Assembly (NCBI GenBank): GCA_051530055.1
Contig: CM121341.1
Coordinates: 4,154,001 to 4,218,000, forward strand
Reading direction: 5' to 3'
Origin: Neoechinorhynchus agilis
Taxonomy: Eukaryota > Acanthocephala
Length of the DNA stretch: 64,000 nt
Of the stretch, positions 11,294 through 21,794 are shown piece after piece. Positions within the stretch are counted from its first letter, which is position 1. Each line of letters opens with the position of its first letter. A program made the translations under genes and the position numbers. The notes below the pieces were generated by a model. It was given only the letters and a program-made list of their open reading frames with translations. It ran no database searches and was not told where the DNA came from.

Positions 11294-11443
11294 TACACTT
11301 TCGGTGAGAATAATCCCGGTCATTACATATTTTATTTATTTGAAATAACTGTGGAACAATGACTGAAGAAGCGAGGATACCTCGCGAAATATTTCGAATG
11401 AATAAAATATGTAATGACCAGGATTATTCTCACCGAAAGTGTA
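11294..11443. mobile_element. MITE with ~45-bp terminal inverted repeats
   Basis: The 150-bp element begins TACACTTTCGGTGAGAATAA and ends with its complement, TTATTCTCACCGAAAGTGTA. The inverted repeats extend about 45 bp with one or two mismatches. The outermost TA at both ends fits a TA target duplication as in Tc1/mariner-type elements. No coding capacity. The middle contains a GCGAGGATACCTCGC palindrome. The duplicate at 24.5 kb keeps only the right part. Confidence 0.75.
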
Positions 11444-11879
11444 ATTTTATTATCCCGAAGGACTTTCTATCGATGATATTTTGATGCGTTCAATATTATC
11501 GAAGTCCCGAAAAAACTAGTTCTCCCGATTATTTAGAGCAAAATTATTTTGAACATTTGAATCTATTAATGCACTCAAGTCTACAAAAGCTGAACCATTG
11601 ATTTTCTTTGCTCAAAACTTATGCGATTGTTTACTATTTCCAACAAAATTTAAAACAATCGAATGCCCAATCGAAGGATTAGTGAAGTACGCAGATTTGT
11701 TGGATTTAAGTGCAAAAAGGTAAAAGTTTAACACGTTCAAAACGAGGATTATGTTGTTCTTTTTACGTTTTTGAAACCCAAGAACCTCCAACGTTAATCC
11801 GGTTTCAGTGCATAAAATGGTCGCGGTTGACAGTCTCAATCGATTCATCTGATTGAAAATCAATTTTCGTTTAGCTGCG
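11444..11879. other. No gene recognised
   Basis: AT-rich sequence duplicated at 24,620-25,049. An 83-codon minus-strand frame at 11,612-11,863 is kept in both copies of the duplication, which only reflects the recent duplication; it matches no family I know. Confidence 0.4.
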
Positions 11880-12771
11880 ATTTACGTGGGAGTTATGAAC
11901 TGAGTTAAGTGAGGCAAACGATACAGATTTAAAAATCGATTGTAAATTTCTATTCGAAAAAACTTGGAATTGTCCTTCGGCTCAATGTTGAACTTCTGGT
12001 TCGTTTTCTATGTAACACTTTAGAAAACCAAAAAAAAATCGCTGTTAACTTGAAAAACTCCGACAAAGACGACTACATGGCAACCGTTCCCGAATTTGTT
12101 GTTCGATTAAAAAAATGACAACTAAAAAATTTAAACAACCGCCGAATAATTAAACGGACCTGAATTCTGTCGTTTTTTCGTATCTTCCAAATCGCCGTCC
12201 GCTTTCTATTGCGCTGCATCCGCGTTCCCTCGCGTCGTTCTGTTTTGTTCTCCGTTGAATCGAGCGACTTTGGCGATCGTGGAAAATTACTTACGTTCGT
12301 TCCCGCGACGGCGTCTCAGCGCCTCAAAGCACGTGAGTAATATTTTGAAATTATTGGAGACATCGGTTTTTCCGATTTAATTTCTTTTTGAAAATGTTCT
12401 GCCTTATGGCTATAATTAGTGAAATCAACGGATTCTCCGAGTTGTAAGATAATTTATCACGGGAGTTATGCTGCCAAGCACTTTAAATCCAACTCCACTG
12501 TTTAAAACTTTGAATATTTGTCAGCGTTCTCGACTGACACTTGTTCTTTTTTTTATAATCGTGAAATATGAGACTTATTTTCTTTATCATCATGAATTTC
12601 AAGCATCTCAACTTGATTAATGAACTCCATTGAACATTTTTCATTGCCATCGACACGATCTTTTTCCTTTTACTCCATTTTAGCCTTACGGATGCATTTG
12701 AGTAATGATCTCAATATCCCACGGAAACTTTAATCTTTTTGGGTTCTTTAAATTTTGATCGTTCTTAGTTG
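11880..12771 (+). repeat. R1 repeat, copy 2
   Basis: Same unclassified repeat as at 7,783-8,690 but in the opposite orientation. Ends at TTGATCGTTCTTAGTTG near 12,771. No coding content. Confidence 0.7.
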
Positions 12772-12827
12772 TTCGTAAACAAAATAATTCTCGCGTAGTT
12801 AAAAGAAAAGCAACCGAGAAAAACCAA

Positions 12828-13885
12828 CTAACTCAGTAAATGTTCACCCAATCTGTCAGCATAACCGTGATCAATGAAAGTGTTTGGAAGATAAGGCACG
12901 AAATGTTCCCAATAGGAACGGAATCTTGCGTGCACCACCGGTCGGAGTTGTGTCTCGCCTGTCACACCACTCGTTCGCCTATATTTCACTTCATGCCCAA
13001 TGGCCTGCGCCACCAGCGATGCCAGCTGGGGGCTTCCTTGTCCCAGTGAAGTAGCCGGTACCCAGCGGCGCTCAAATTTATCTGGCTCCGGCACATTTAT
13101 TCCTGCAAAAATCAAGTACGCTGAAGAGTACTGTGGAACTGCAAAGCCCACCATGGCGGAAAGATGCCATGGCAGGTAGGCATTCCAGTTACCCGAATCA
13201 ACTGCCTGCTGAGCTACAGTCCGCAATGATCGCAAAAGATGGAGTCCGGGGAGGGCGTTTTCCCAACCAGCCCGCTTGCAAAGCTCTGAGGCAATCCGCG
13301 GAACAACGTTCCCTTGGGAACAGTTGTAATCTCTCAGCAGCAACGGATTCAAGAATCTCTCCCCCATTCCCAGTGTGATGTGGAGGTACCCGCTGCACTG
13401 GGCTGCCTCCGCGTAGGCTGATGAGATGAGGATGTGCCGGAGCACAGACCTTCAAAAGTCTAGCTTCGGCTTCAGCGCAATCGGTTAACCATCTCCTGCC
13501 CTAGCAAAGGCCACATCTAGTGCCACATTGAGCTCAGGAGCAATAACTCTCATTGAAGCTGCTCTCATAATCATCCTTATACAGTCTTTCCTACCTGCAT
13601 AAAGGCGGGGTTGCTGGTAAAATCCATGAACATGTTTCTCGAAGGTATATACAGGTCTTCCCTCGGATAGACTCTTTTATTGGTACCTACTCCCAGACCC
13701 TCTATGAACACAAGTTCGTTAGAAGAGAAGCCTGCGTCTAAAACATGCCAAAGGTGAATGACCCTCCCGGGCAGGTCGTCGTCCAGAAACAGCCTAAGAT
13801 GGTCTGTTAGTGTAGCCGGCGACAAAGCCAATAGAATATTGTAGGACTCAAAGAAGGTATTCACATACTGTTCACCCTCCTTTAA
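12828..13885 (-). pseudogene. Decayed virus-like or unknown reading-frame block, copy 1
   Basis: Two long minus-strand frames (205 and about 100 codons) of ordinary amino-acid composition and GC content higher than the surroundings. Segments such as WNAYLPWHLSAMVGFAVPQ and PEPDKFERRWVPATS read like a real protein, yet I recognise no cellular family. The block is a fossil with at least one break. It is duplicated at 26.0-27.1 kb and resembles in style, though not visibly in sequence, the block at 31.4-34.8 kb. A capsid or other structural protein of an RNA virus is one possibility; this is inference only. Confidence 0.4.
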
Positions 13886-15162
13886 ATGACATTCTCGAAG
13901 TTTGGTCCACAAATCCGAAATTGGGTTCGGCTAACGGCTACCCCGGGACGAAAATTTTCACCTTGCCTCCTAGGGACTGCATAATCCTCCTTGCAAAGGC
14001 TATGCTATGCTGTTCGCCATACGCGTGGAGGGATATATTTGTTTCTAGACGCATTTTCTTAGTCAAAAATATCAGGAAGGCTATTGTTGAACCAAAGGAT
14101 GTTCGTCCAATCTCGCTGCAAAATCCTCTAGTTAGCATGTATGAACGCGCCCTTGCAAATAGGTTGAGATCTTTCATTAATGAACATAATTGCATCTCTC
14201 CGAACTGTCATGGCTTTCTAAAAGGGAAATCAGTTCATTCTGCCCTTACAGAGGTTTACTCCAATTTTTCCTGCTCTAACCAGCCCATGCGACCCATTCA
14301 TGCCGTGAACATTTCTCAAGCTTTTGATAAGATTTCCCTTTCTTTTATTATTGAAATGCTTGAATTTTTCAGTCTACCTCACAATTTAATTACATCCTTT
14401 ACTACGAAGACGACGCCTCAAAGACGATTTACTACCCGTCCAATGGTGTTCCGCAGGGGTCGCCTCTGTCACCTATTCTCTTCCTTATGGCATCACAATA
14501 CTTGATTCAGAATTTTAAAGTTCGGGCCTCGCTCACCTGCTACGCGGATTATTTTACTTTTGTCATCTTTACCCACAGAGCAGCTGGAATGAAACTCCTG
14601 ATTGAACAATGTATTTATTTTCTTAAGTCCTTTTTACCTAAAATGAACTTATCGTTGAATAAGTCGAAATGTTTATGCATTTTTAAAGTTCGCTCAAGCA
14701 GAATTAGGAAAGATTTAAAATCCTTTTTCAACAATTTAATGAACAACCCTGGCACATCTTCTTCAGGTTTTAGGAATACACCCCTTAAGATTGAAATATT
14801 GTTTCACACCTTTACTGCTGATCTCTCGCCTAGATTAGATTTGAATAAAATGAAAAATGCTCACTTTAGCATCGAAAAAGACGAAGCGCGCCGTTACTCT
14901 CGGGTTAAACGCTAATCAATGCCAAACTATTTACAGAAGCTGGAGCATTCCTGGCCTGGTCTTTTTTCTCGAGGTCGCCCCCCGGAACAAAAGGCTTTAA
15001 TCATCAAAACGTTCTGCGATAACCTTAATACCCTGTCTTTCTCCTGGGCCGGAGAATTGAAGATCTTCTGCAACAGTAGACTTATGAGATGGTCTAGTTG
15101 AACGATACAGATTAGTTTCTTGTTTTGGTTTTTCTTCTCATACTGCCACATGATGAATAAAT
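13886..15162 (+). mobile_element. RGRPPE-group LINE, RT fragment (duplication copy 1)
   Basis: Frames encode the RT: VRPISLQNPLVSMYERALAN near 14,100, NCHGFLKGKSVHSAL, VNISQAFDKISLSF (motif A, with N for the usual D) near 14,310, FRRGRLCHLFSSLW in a shifted frame at motif B, SLTCYADYFTFV (motif C with YADY) near 14,535, then the post-RT RGRPPEQKALIIKTF near 14,975. Frame changes lie near 14,400, 14,490 and 14,900. The 3' end is near 15,162 at ATGATGAATAAAT, the same terminus as the copy at 49.7 kb. The element lacks endonuclease and ORF1. Confidence 0.8.
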
Positions 15163-15219
15163 CTGTATTATTATTCCGTTGCTGGAGGGCTGCGCCGATT
15201 GCCAGGTCCCAGACATCGT

Positions 15220-16240
15220 TGACTGAGCAGAGAGGGCCGCTTGCGCCAGTTTGGTGTCCTGGAAGGTGTGGTGAAACCGGAACAACGGGTTTTAATCAAC
15301 TTGTAACTTTGTCACAAAAATGCACACAAAAAACCACACACGACCTACAACAACGATTTGAGCCCATCATGCGGACTTGCTCGGCTCAATCACTCCTTCA
15401 TTCAAAAGTCTGTTAATCTCTCCGCGGATAAAGTCTCGATGCTCGCGGCAATATAATCGTGATCTAGTAGCTATTTTTTTATGTTAACCTCAACACTTTC
15501 GAATAGTGGGACTTCCAATAACCTTGCATTCATCACTTGACAAAATTCTTTAGATCCACGTATCAATAGCTCATCTTCCGTACCGTCGTATACAAATTTG
15601 ACACAACTGTGTCTCTTCTGAAAATCCAATCCTAAGATTACGTATCCACAAAGGTTCTTAAGGATGTTGAATTTGATATCTTTATATTGCTTGTCAATCA
15701 ACTCGAAGTCCACAATACATTGACTTTCGATATCGAGTTGCTTTGATGTGGAAGCTAAGCTTACATTACCAATTGCAGGCAGAATACGCAGCTTTAATCT
15801 TTTAGCCACATCATCATTAATAAATGAACAGATGCTAGCTGAATAAATTATTGCAAGCAAACGATGACCCTGAATTATAATAGGAAGAGAAACATCGTAT
15901 AAAGAGTTCAGAATAGGAGATTTGTCTTTGACTCCTACTTCAGCGGAGCAGAAATCGATGGCGGCAGTGAGTTTATCTTCTTGAATGTTTTTCTTTGATT
16001 GGCCCATTGCTCACCAGTGCCCTTTTTTCCCGCAATTAGTGCAATTCGATTTTTTGCTGGGCATTTGTATCGCGGGTGGCGTGGCTTCCCACAAAACCAG
16101 CATTTCCTTGTGGTAACTTTTATCACCGCCACTTGATCTTCATTTTCCATCTTGTCCGGTTCTTCTTTGCTCTCGATCGCAGCTACTGTAGAAAACGTCG
16201 GACTCAAACGAAGATCTGCATTTCTCTGAGCGCTTTCAAA
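15220..16240 (-). mobile_element. LTR retrotransposon fossil (Ty3/gypsy-type gag end and protease-like region)
   Basis: Minus-strand frames hold a zinc knuckle CWFCGKPRHPRYKC with a basic flank (about 16,110-16,060), followed by a region of the length and layout of a retropepsin domain (about 16,007-15,471). The knuckle-then-protease order is that of Ty3/gypsy elements. No RT or integrase is present. It is a broken fragment. The same region, with more gag, is at 28.0-29.0 kb. A stretch at 15,270-15,400 matches the region just upstream of gag near 29,000. Confidence 0.65.
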
Positions 16241-16727
16241 GGATGTTCGTCCAATCTCGCTTCAAAATCCTCTAGTTAGCATATATGAACGCGCCCTTGC
16301 AAATAGGTTGAGATCTTTCATTAATGAACATAATTGCATCTCTCCGAACCGTCATGGCTTTCTAAAAGGGAAATCAGTTCATTCTGCCCTTGCAGAGGTT
16401 TACTCCAATTTTTCCTGCTCTAACCAGCCCATGCGACCCATTTTTGCCGTGAACATTTCTCAAGCTTTTGATAAGATTTCTCTTTCTTTTATTGTTGAAA
16501 TGCTTGAATTTTTCAGTCTACCTCACAATTTAGTTACACGTATCCACAATATTTTATTTACAAAATCCTTTTACTACGAAGACGACGCCTCAAAGACACT
16601 TTACGATTCGTCCAATGGTGTTCCACAGGGGTCGCCTCTGTCACCTATTCTTTTCCTTATGGCATCACAATACTTGATTCAGAATTTTATAGTTCGGGCC
16701 TCGCTCACCTGCTACGCGGATGGCTAA
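16241..16727 (+). mobile_element. RGRPPE-group LINE, RT fragment joined to LTR fossil
   Basis: Begins abruptly inside the RT at GGATGTTCGTCCAATCTCGC, directly after gag sequence of the LTR fossil. Open frame 16,308-16,727 carries FINEHNCISPNRHGFLKGKS, VNISQAFDKISLSFIVEM (motif A), NGVPQGSPLSPILFLMASQ (motif B, intact here) and TCYAD, then stops at the junction with the next LINE piece. It is about 90% identical to the copy at 13.9 kb but keeps the stretch TRIHNILFTKSFYYEDD that is missing there. Confidence 0.75.
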
Positions 16728-17722
16728 ACATATTTCTTCTGAAAAATAAACGCAAAGTCATTACTTCAACTGATCAAGTCAAACCCATTTCCATTCAAAA
16801 CTCCTTGGTGAGCATTTATGAGAGGGCTTTAGCGAAGCTCATCCTACGTTTCGCTATGGAACACGGCTGCATCGATAACCGCTGCCATGGCTTTTTATCC
16901 GGGAAATCTGTGCACACAGCAATAAGAGAAATAATTAACAATTTTTCTAACGTTGTCCGGTCAATGGATATCTTAATATCCTTTGATATCAAGAAAACAT
17001 TTGACGGAGTCGACTTAGACTTTGTCAATTTTCCGTAGAATATTATTGCTCGCGTCAATAACACATTGAGGTCCAAATTTTTTTATTTCAGCGATGATCA
17101 TTCTGAATCGCCGCTTTCGCCAATTTTATTCTGTCGGGCCACGCAATTTATTGTACAGAACAGTTCAATATGTCCTGCTGTCACTTGCTATGTAGACGGT
17201 CTGACGGTCATCATCAAGGAGCTTAACTATATGGGCGCGATCTCAAAATTATCCAGCCTTTTTTCCTTTCACATTGATAAGCTTTCTCTGACGGAACTCG
17301 AGCTCAATCCCAACAAAACTAAATTTATTTTGAAATCTAAATCAGTAGTAGGGAAACGCAAAGTCACAGAATTCTGCCGGGACTTCTTTAAGCTGGATAG
17401 CCTCCATTGTAATAAGATTGACACTGGGGTATATTTTCAGTACTAATTTGAGTTGCACGCACGACATATTTAAGCTCAAGAAACTGCTGAAGATTACCAG
17501 AATCTAAGCCAAAAGTGCGATTAGTCTAGGTTTTTTGGACTAAACGCGGTTAAATCGGTCTAGAATTCCTGGGCCATTTCGGGCCACGTCTTCTTCTCTA
17601 GAGGCAGACCGTCAGAACAACGCCTGAAATTCTTCAGTGCCTTTCTTGATGCCTTACATAAGCTCCCTTATCCTTTCGGTCAATATCCCTCTTGGCCCGC
17701 GACAAAATTGCTTAAATGGATA
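16728..17722 (+). mobile_element. Second RGRPPE-group LINE family, RT fragment
   Basis: Joined at motif C of the previous element. Frames give VKPISIQNSLVSIYERALAK, HGCIDNRCHGFLSGKSVHTA, ILISFDIKKTFDGVDLDF (motif A), SPLSPILFCRATQFIVQN (motif B), TCYVDGLTVI (motif C with YVDG, so inactive), then RGRPSEQRLKFFSAFLDAL near 17,605 in a shifted frame. It is a separate family from the 13.9-kb copy and closest to the RT piece at 52.2-52.9 kb. Several frame changes and a loss near motif B show that it is dead. Confidence 0.75.
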
Positions 17723-18229
17723 GATTTGTGAGTGTTTTTATCTCTTGTGACCCACATTCTTGATTTTTCATACTGGCGTGTGCCTTTCCGAATAGATCTT
17801 TTTTTCAATCAAATGATCGATTTGTACCTCAAAAAGAACCCATTGCGTTTAGGTGACGGAAATTCAATACAAAATCATCCATTTATTTGGTCCTTCCAAG
17901 CGAATGCCACGTTTTGTCTCAATGAAATCGAACCCGATCATCCCAAGGGAAGCATTGCACCAAAATTTCCTTTCCACCTTAAAATCTTAGGACCATTTAG
18001 GTAGTATTTGGTAGCCGCAAAGGTAAAAAAATCAAACCAGCGATTTTATTAGAATCAATAAGTACAGGATTTTAAGTTTATTGAAATGTTAAAATCCAAA
18101 TTTCTTTATATTTTATAGCTGTTTAGCCATTGCTAGGGTGCGCCGGTGGAGAACAGTACATGTTGTCGTCCAATCTACAAATAAATCCGTTTTTCGAAAT
18201 GTCGATGGAAGAGAAAAAGCAAATCGAAT
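17723..18229. other. No gene recognised; possible LINE tail
   Basis: A 90-codon plus-strand frame at 17,732-18,004 follows directly on the LINE RT and could be its far C-terminal or 3' region, but I recognise no motif in it. Confidence 0.35.
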
Positions 18230-18475
18230 GGAATGAGCAAACGCAAGCCCGGCAAAATGTGTTTTTTCTGCAAAGAGCTAGTACATGCAACATAAGAAGA
18301 CTAAGGACCTTCGATAATCATCGAAGCCAATTATAGGAATAATTTCGAAGACAACTTCAAATGGAAGCTTGCACTGACGACTACAGAGACCCGTCGGTCA
18401 ACGTGCATATAAAGGATTGGTATAACCAAAACCAAATTGGTTTTGTCGACTACAATGGTGACCCCCACGCTCGTG
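18230..18475 (+). mobile_element. LTR end with primer-binding-site-like sequence (fossil)
   Basis: The sequence from about 18,270 (GCAAAGAGCTAGTACATGCA) to ACAATGGTGACCCCCACGCTCGTG near 18,460 matches, in reverse complement, 30,340-30,530. The TGGTGACCCCGACG-type string directly after the LTR end is the common junction of LTR and internal region in many invertebrate Ty3/gypsy elements. No coding part follows, so this is a solo or truncated LTR. Confidence 0.5.
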
Positions 18476-18489
18476 AACGTGTTTGTCAA

Positions 18490-18900
18490 ATAGGCAACGT
18501 TTTTTGATTAATTCCTCGCCCTCTGGAATATTTTATAAAGCAAAAAATCTCTTGATTCGTATGCTTCGCCTCGAGCTCACTTTTAATTTTATTTATAGAA
18601 TTTTAATTATGCTTTTAGAACGTTCATTATGCTTCTTTGCAAGGGGACGTCCTCCTTCAATCATTTTATTAAAAAACTGAAGAACATTTTAAAAAGGTCA
18701 TAGTTCCCAAATCGAAGTTTCCTTTCGGCCTTACACCTCCAGCCAATAAATTTTTATTTTTTAACAATGAAATTTATTTAATCTCTTTAAAAGCAAGGGC
18801 ACTAAATATCAAGCCTGATCCTATTCTGATAAAACTTAATCCCTTCAAAAACATCACTTTTATATTTTATTCATTAATTTAATTCAAAAAGACAAACTCG
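18490..18900 (+). mobile_element. RGRPPE-group LINE, 3' fragment
   Basis: An open frame ends with LLERSLCFFARGRPPSIILLKN, the post-RT signature of this LINE group (compare GGSICFFARGRPPENR at 43.65 kb). Only this end of the element is present; AT-rich 3' sequence follows to about 18,900. Confidence 0.6.
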
Positions 18901-19124
18901 AAATTATTATGTAATTAAGTCCTCATTTTAGACTAGTAAACAGGTTAGTTTTTCTGTGAAGGGAAAAGATGATTCCGAGAGTACTGAGATCTACTCTAAC
19001 TCAAGACTTTTCCTTTCACTTGGATATTTGGATAATCTTTACAAATTTATGGATCCTTAAAAGACCTTGAGTGTATGCAACAAATAAAAAAGAGCGTGTT
19101 TGATGGAAGCATCGCACGCGTCGT

Positions 19125-19370
19125 GCTAAGGTGCATCCGTAAACTCGGGACTTTGGCGCAACCTGCCGGTCTTAGCGATTTTATTGGATTTTCTAGTGTT
19201 ACATAGAAAACGAATCAAACGTTCAACATTGAACCGAAGGACAATTCCAAGTTTCTTCGAATAGAAATTTACAATCGATTTTAAAATCTGTATCGTTTGC
19301 TTCAATCAGATAGATCGATTGAGGCCGACAATAGAAAGGTTAACAATAATTGCGTGTAGGATCCAATAAT
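19125..19370 (-). repeat. R1 repeat, short copy
   Basis: Reverse complement of part of R1, for example AATTGTCCTTCGGTTCAATG and AATCGATTGTAAATTTCTAT as at 11,930-12,020. More diverged than the other copies. The spacers 18,901-19,124 and 19,371-19,983 show no gene. Confidence 0.6.
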
Positions 19371-19983
19371 GCATTCACTCGTGGTTCTCATGTAGCCGAT
19401 CAATCCCTAAAAATAAATAAATTCCGACTTTCACCCATTACAAACACTTTGACGTTACCTAACAGGTAGAGAAATCGATTTTATTGAGGATCGCATTCGG
19501 ATGGTTAGAGATATTGTTATTTAGGTTGCTTTTCGATACCCGATCGAGAATATATTTTTATGTGTGGCCTTTTTCACTGCTGATAATTTCGGATGCCGAC
19601 AAGCGACCTAAATAACCAGAACAAATCTTCATAATTAGAAATCAGTACTTTGTCGATGCTTATCCTTGGTCATCGTGGATTTGGAGACAGAGAGATATTG
19701 CATGATTCATCTCCTTTCGTTAATCAAAAGATTCAGGGGACTTTTCGAATGGAGATGTCGTATAATGTGGCTTCTGAACTCGATAATATAATCAGCAAAT
19801 TTGTGTTCTTAGGCAATTGATCTTTATGATCAAAGGTTCATACCAAAATACTGACGATATTTTCCAGTTGATTTGGAAACTGATTATGTTTATTTGAGCA
19901 CTATGACTAACTATACTCTTAATTTGAGCTGGGGATCATTCACAAATAAAAGTTATCAAGAAGATCCTTCGGGGTGGTAAAAT

Positions 19984-20117
19984 ATAATCCCGGTTATGGA
20001 TTGTTTTATTGTTATGAAGTATTTCGAAAGAGGAAATCTCGTATCATCAGTTATTGTAAATTAATCTAATCGATTAGAATATTTTATAACAATAAAATAA
20101 TCTTTAACCGGGATTAT
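19984..20117. mobile_element. MITE with ~33-bp terminal inverted repeats
   Basis: Begins ATAATCCCGGTTATGG and ends TTTAACCGGGATTAT; the arms match over about 33 bp (TTGTTTTATTGTTAT against ATAACAATAAAATAA). The middle (TTTCGAAAGAGGAAATCTCG) is related in reverse complement to the middle of the MITE at 11.3 kb, so the two belong to one superfamily with different outer ends. Confidence 0.65.
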
Positions 20118-20729
20118 GTTCAACACCTTCCAAATTTTTGATTGTGGTTGATTAAAGAAGTAAAAGACAATGCCAGAACGCTAAAACCAACAAAACCGCG
20201 ACCTCCGTTGTTCCGGATAGCGAAAAATGTCCCGGATCGTTTGAAGGCGATAGACACCCTATCATCTTCGATCATTCGATTCGATAAAAATACTATAGTC
20301 ATACAAATAGAAATTACTTATGATATAAGTGCCAATCGCAACCGGAGATTTTTTAAATAATAACACGTTTCACTTTTCAAAGTACATGAACCATTTACCT
20401 TTGGGTCCTCGTGAACATTTGAACCTGTAAACACTCGAGTTCGGATAGATTCCATGAATGCGGATGTTTATTTTAAGGTGGATTAAGGTTCTGGTCGAGT
20501 GGGAAAGCGGTTGGTTATTGTTTGTAGGAGAGTTTATAATGTTGGGTATTTCCTCCAGTTCATTACATGTCTTGGTATCCGAGAAGATTGAGCAGTTCTA
20601 ATATTTACGGGTTCATTATCTCCAACAAACCTCTCTACTTTGAAAGCTTTGACAACTGTTTTTGTTTATCTTCTCTACGTGGTCTATATCCTTTCTACTA
20701 GGAATAATCTACACTTCGCATTAAACAAT
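20118..20729. other. No clear gene; may hold more of a protease pseudogene
   Basis: Minus-strand DNA here lies downstream of the protease-like fragment at 20.73-20.95 kb. A faint match (HGIYPNSSVY near 20,430, compare SGIFSDGSC of the intact gene) suggests that degraded protease sequence continues, but I cannot support it. Confidence 0.3.
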
Positions 20730-20945
20730 TTTCATAAGCTTAGTTCACAGTATGTGCATCCACTGAACGTTTCGCCACAACCAACGATCTGCTTCTCACT
20801 GAGAGGTGTAGCGTTTCTATCTCTCAATCCGAATTGAGCTTCAATAGTAGCCGCAATTCCAAGTGCATAACATGATCCGCAACGTCCTTTGTTTTTATCG
20901 AAAGTAAAAGCCCTTCACTGTGCCAATCAACATATCCTCATCTTC
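20730..20945 (-). pseudogene. Papain-family cysteine protease pseudogene fragment
   Basis: On the minus strand one frame reads NKGRCGSCYALGIAATIEA, then QFGLRDRNATPLSEKQIVGC and GETFSGC before a stop at about 20,732. This matches the active-site region of the intact gene at 21.8 kb (YQGSCGSCYAFAVVATVEAQ, then LSEQQIVDC). The catalytic Cys is kept but the oxyanion-hole Gln is replaced by Lys-Gly-Arg context (KGRCGSC for QGSCGSC). Propeptide and the His/Asn half are not recognisable. It lies inverted to, and 0.85 kb upstream of, the intact gene, so it is probably an old tandem inverted duplicate. Confidence 0.7.
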
Positions 20946-21059
20946 TTAATGTCGTGTAAGGAAAAAATTATCTATCAAAAGATTATCGGCTGAACCACAT
21001 ATAAAAAATTCTAAAAAATCGGAAAATGTATAGCGAACTTTGTACATTCCGCAGCGCGC

Positions 21060-21170
21060 TGAGGTAGTCAAGTGGACTAAAGCTCCAAGTCCCAGTTAAG
21101 GGTCAACTGGTTCGAATCCGTTACCAAAGATGACGCACGAACGAAATACTGCTGAAGGGAGGAAACTTTT
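21060..21170 (+). repeat. tRNA-like SINE or tRNA pseudogene
   Basis: TAGTCAAGTGG (21,066-21,076) fits a polymerase III A box and GGTTCGAATCC (21,109-21,119) is a perfect B box, about 43 bp apart. The flanks do not pair into a 7-bp acceptor stem, and no convincing anticodon arm forms, so this is not a working tRNA gene. The following CTGAAGGGAGGAAACT recurs near position 297, which supports a dispersed SINE-like unit. Confidence 0.45.
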
Positions 21171-21745
21171 TGGGCATTGAGCGCAGACAAGTGGTTCCCA
21201 GACCGAAATTGGTGGACTGCGGTGTCCATTTGGCCGTGTATGGAAAAAATATATCTATCAACGTTTTCTTTTGATATCAGTATTTTTGTAGTTAACATAT
21301 CAGAAAGTTCATCAATTGGAACATCACCGTATCTTCTTAGTTTAAGCAAATTTAACATTCATGAAGTTTAGATCGTTCTCCTTCTAAAGAGCAATGAAAA
21401 CGACCTTCGCATTTCCTTTTATCGTTCTTGAACTGTTAATTGAAAATAATATAGTTCCATTTAATTAATTCTTATTGGCCCACCGAGTTTTGATTTATTT
21501 GATCGGACCGATATTGAATCCAGCAATTGTTTAAGTTTGTCCGCATAAGCGTTATGAAACTAGCATTACGAACTTGTAGAGATAAAAGTTCAACTAAAAG
21601 AGATTTTATAAGACCGTAACGGATATTATACGCTCATTAAGTGGATGACCACTTGTCCTCGCTTCAAATGAGTATATTTGCAAAACAATCTACGTTTTAA
21701 CGCGTATGGATTACTTTTATTTATTCACGGTCAATTAAGGTCATG

Positions 21746-21754
21746 TATTTAAAA
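21746..21754 (+). promoter_or_regulatory. TATA-like box of the cysteine protease gene
   Basis: TATTTAAAA lies 40 bp before the start codon at 21,795. The spacing allows a very short 5' leader. No other promoter motif is obvious. Confidence 0.4.
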
Positions 21755-21794
21755 GATTTGAAGACAACGTACTTTTTAAATTGACAAATTTATA

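Larger units (their letters stand above)
11240..16240. repeat. Segmental duplication, copy 1
   Basis: This block recurs in the same orientation at 24,472-28,487 with very high identity: a TIR element, spacer, R1 repeat, a virus-like block, a LINE RT fragment and part of an LTR fossil, all in the same order. Copy 1 is the longer one. The shared junctions between unrelated elements show that the elements were already joined before the block was duplicated. Confidence 0.8.

Noticed and set aside
12840-13455. Plus-strand and alternative minus-strand frames over the unknown block
   Set aside because: They are shorter and less protein-like than the main minus-strand frames and are copied unchanged by the segmental duplication.
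21060-21135. Functional tRNA gene
   Set aside because: No pairing acceptor stem and no convincing anticodon arm.
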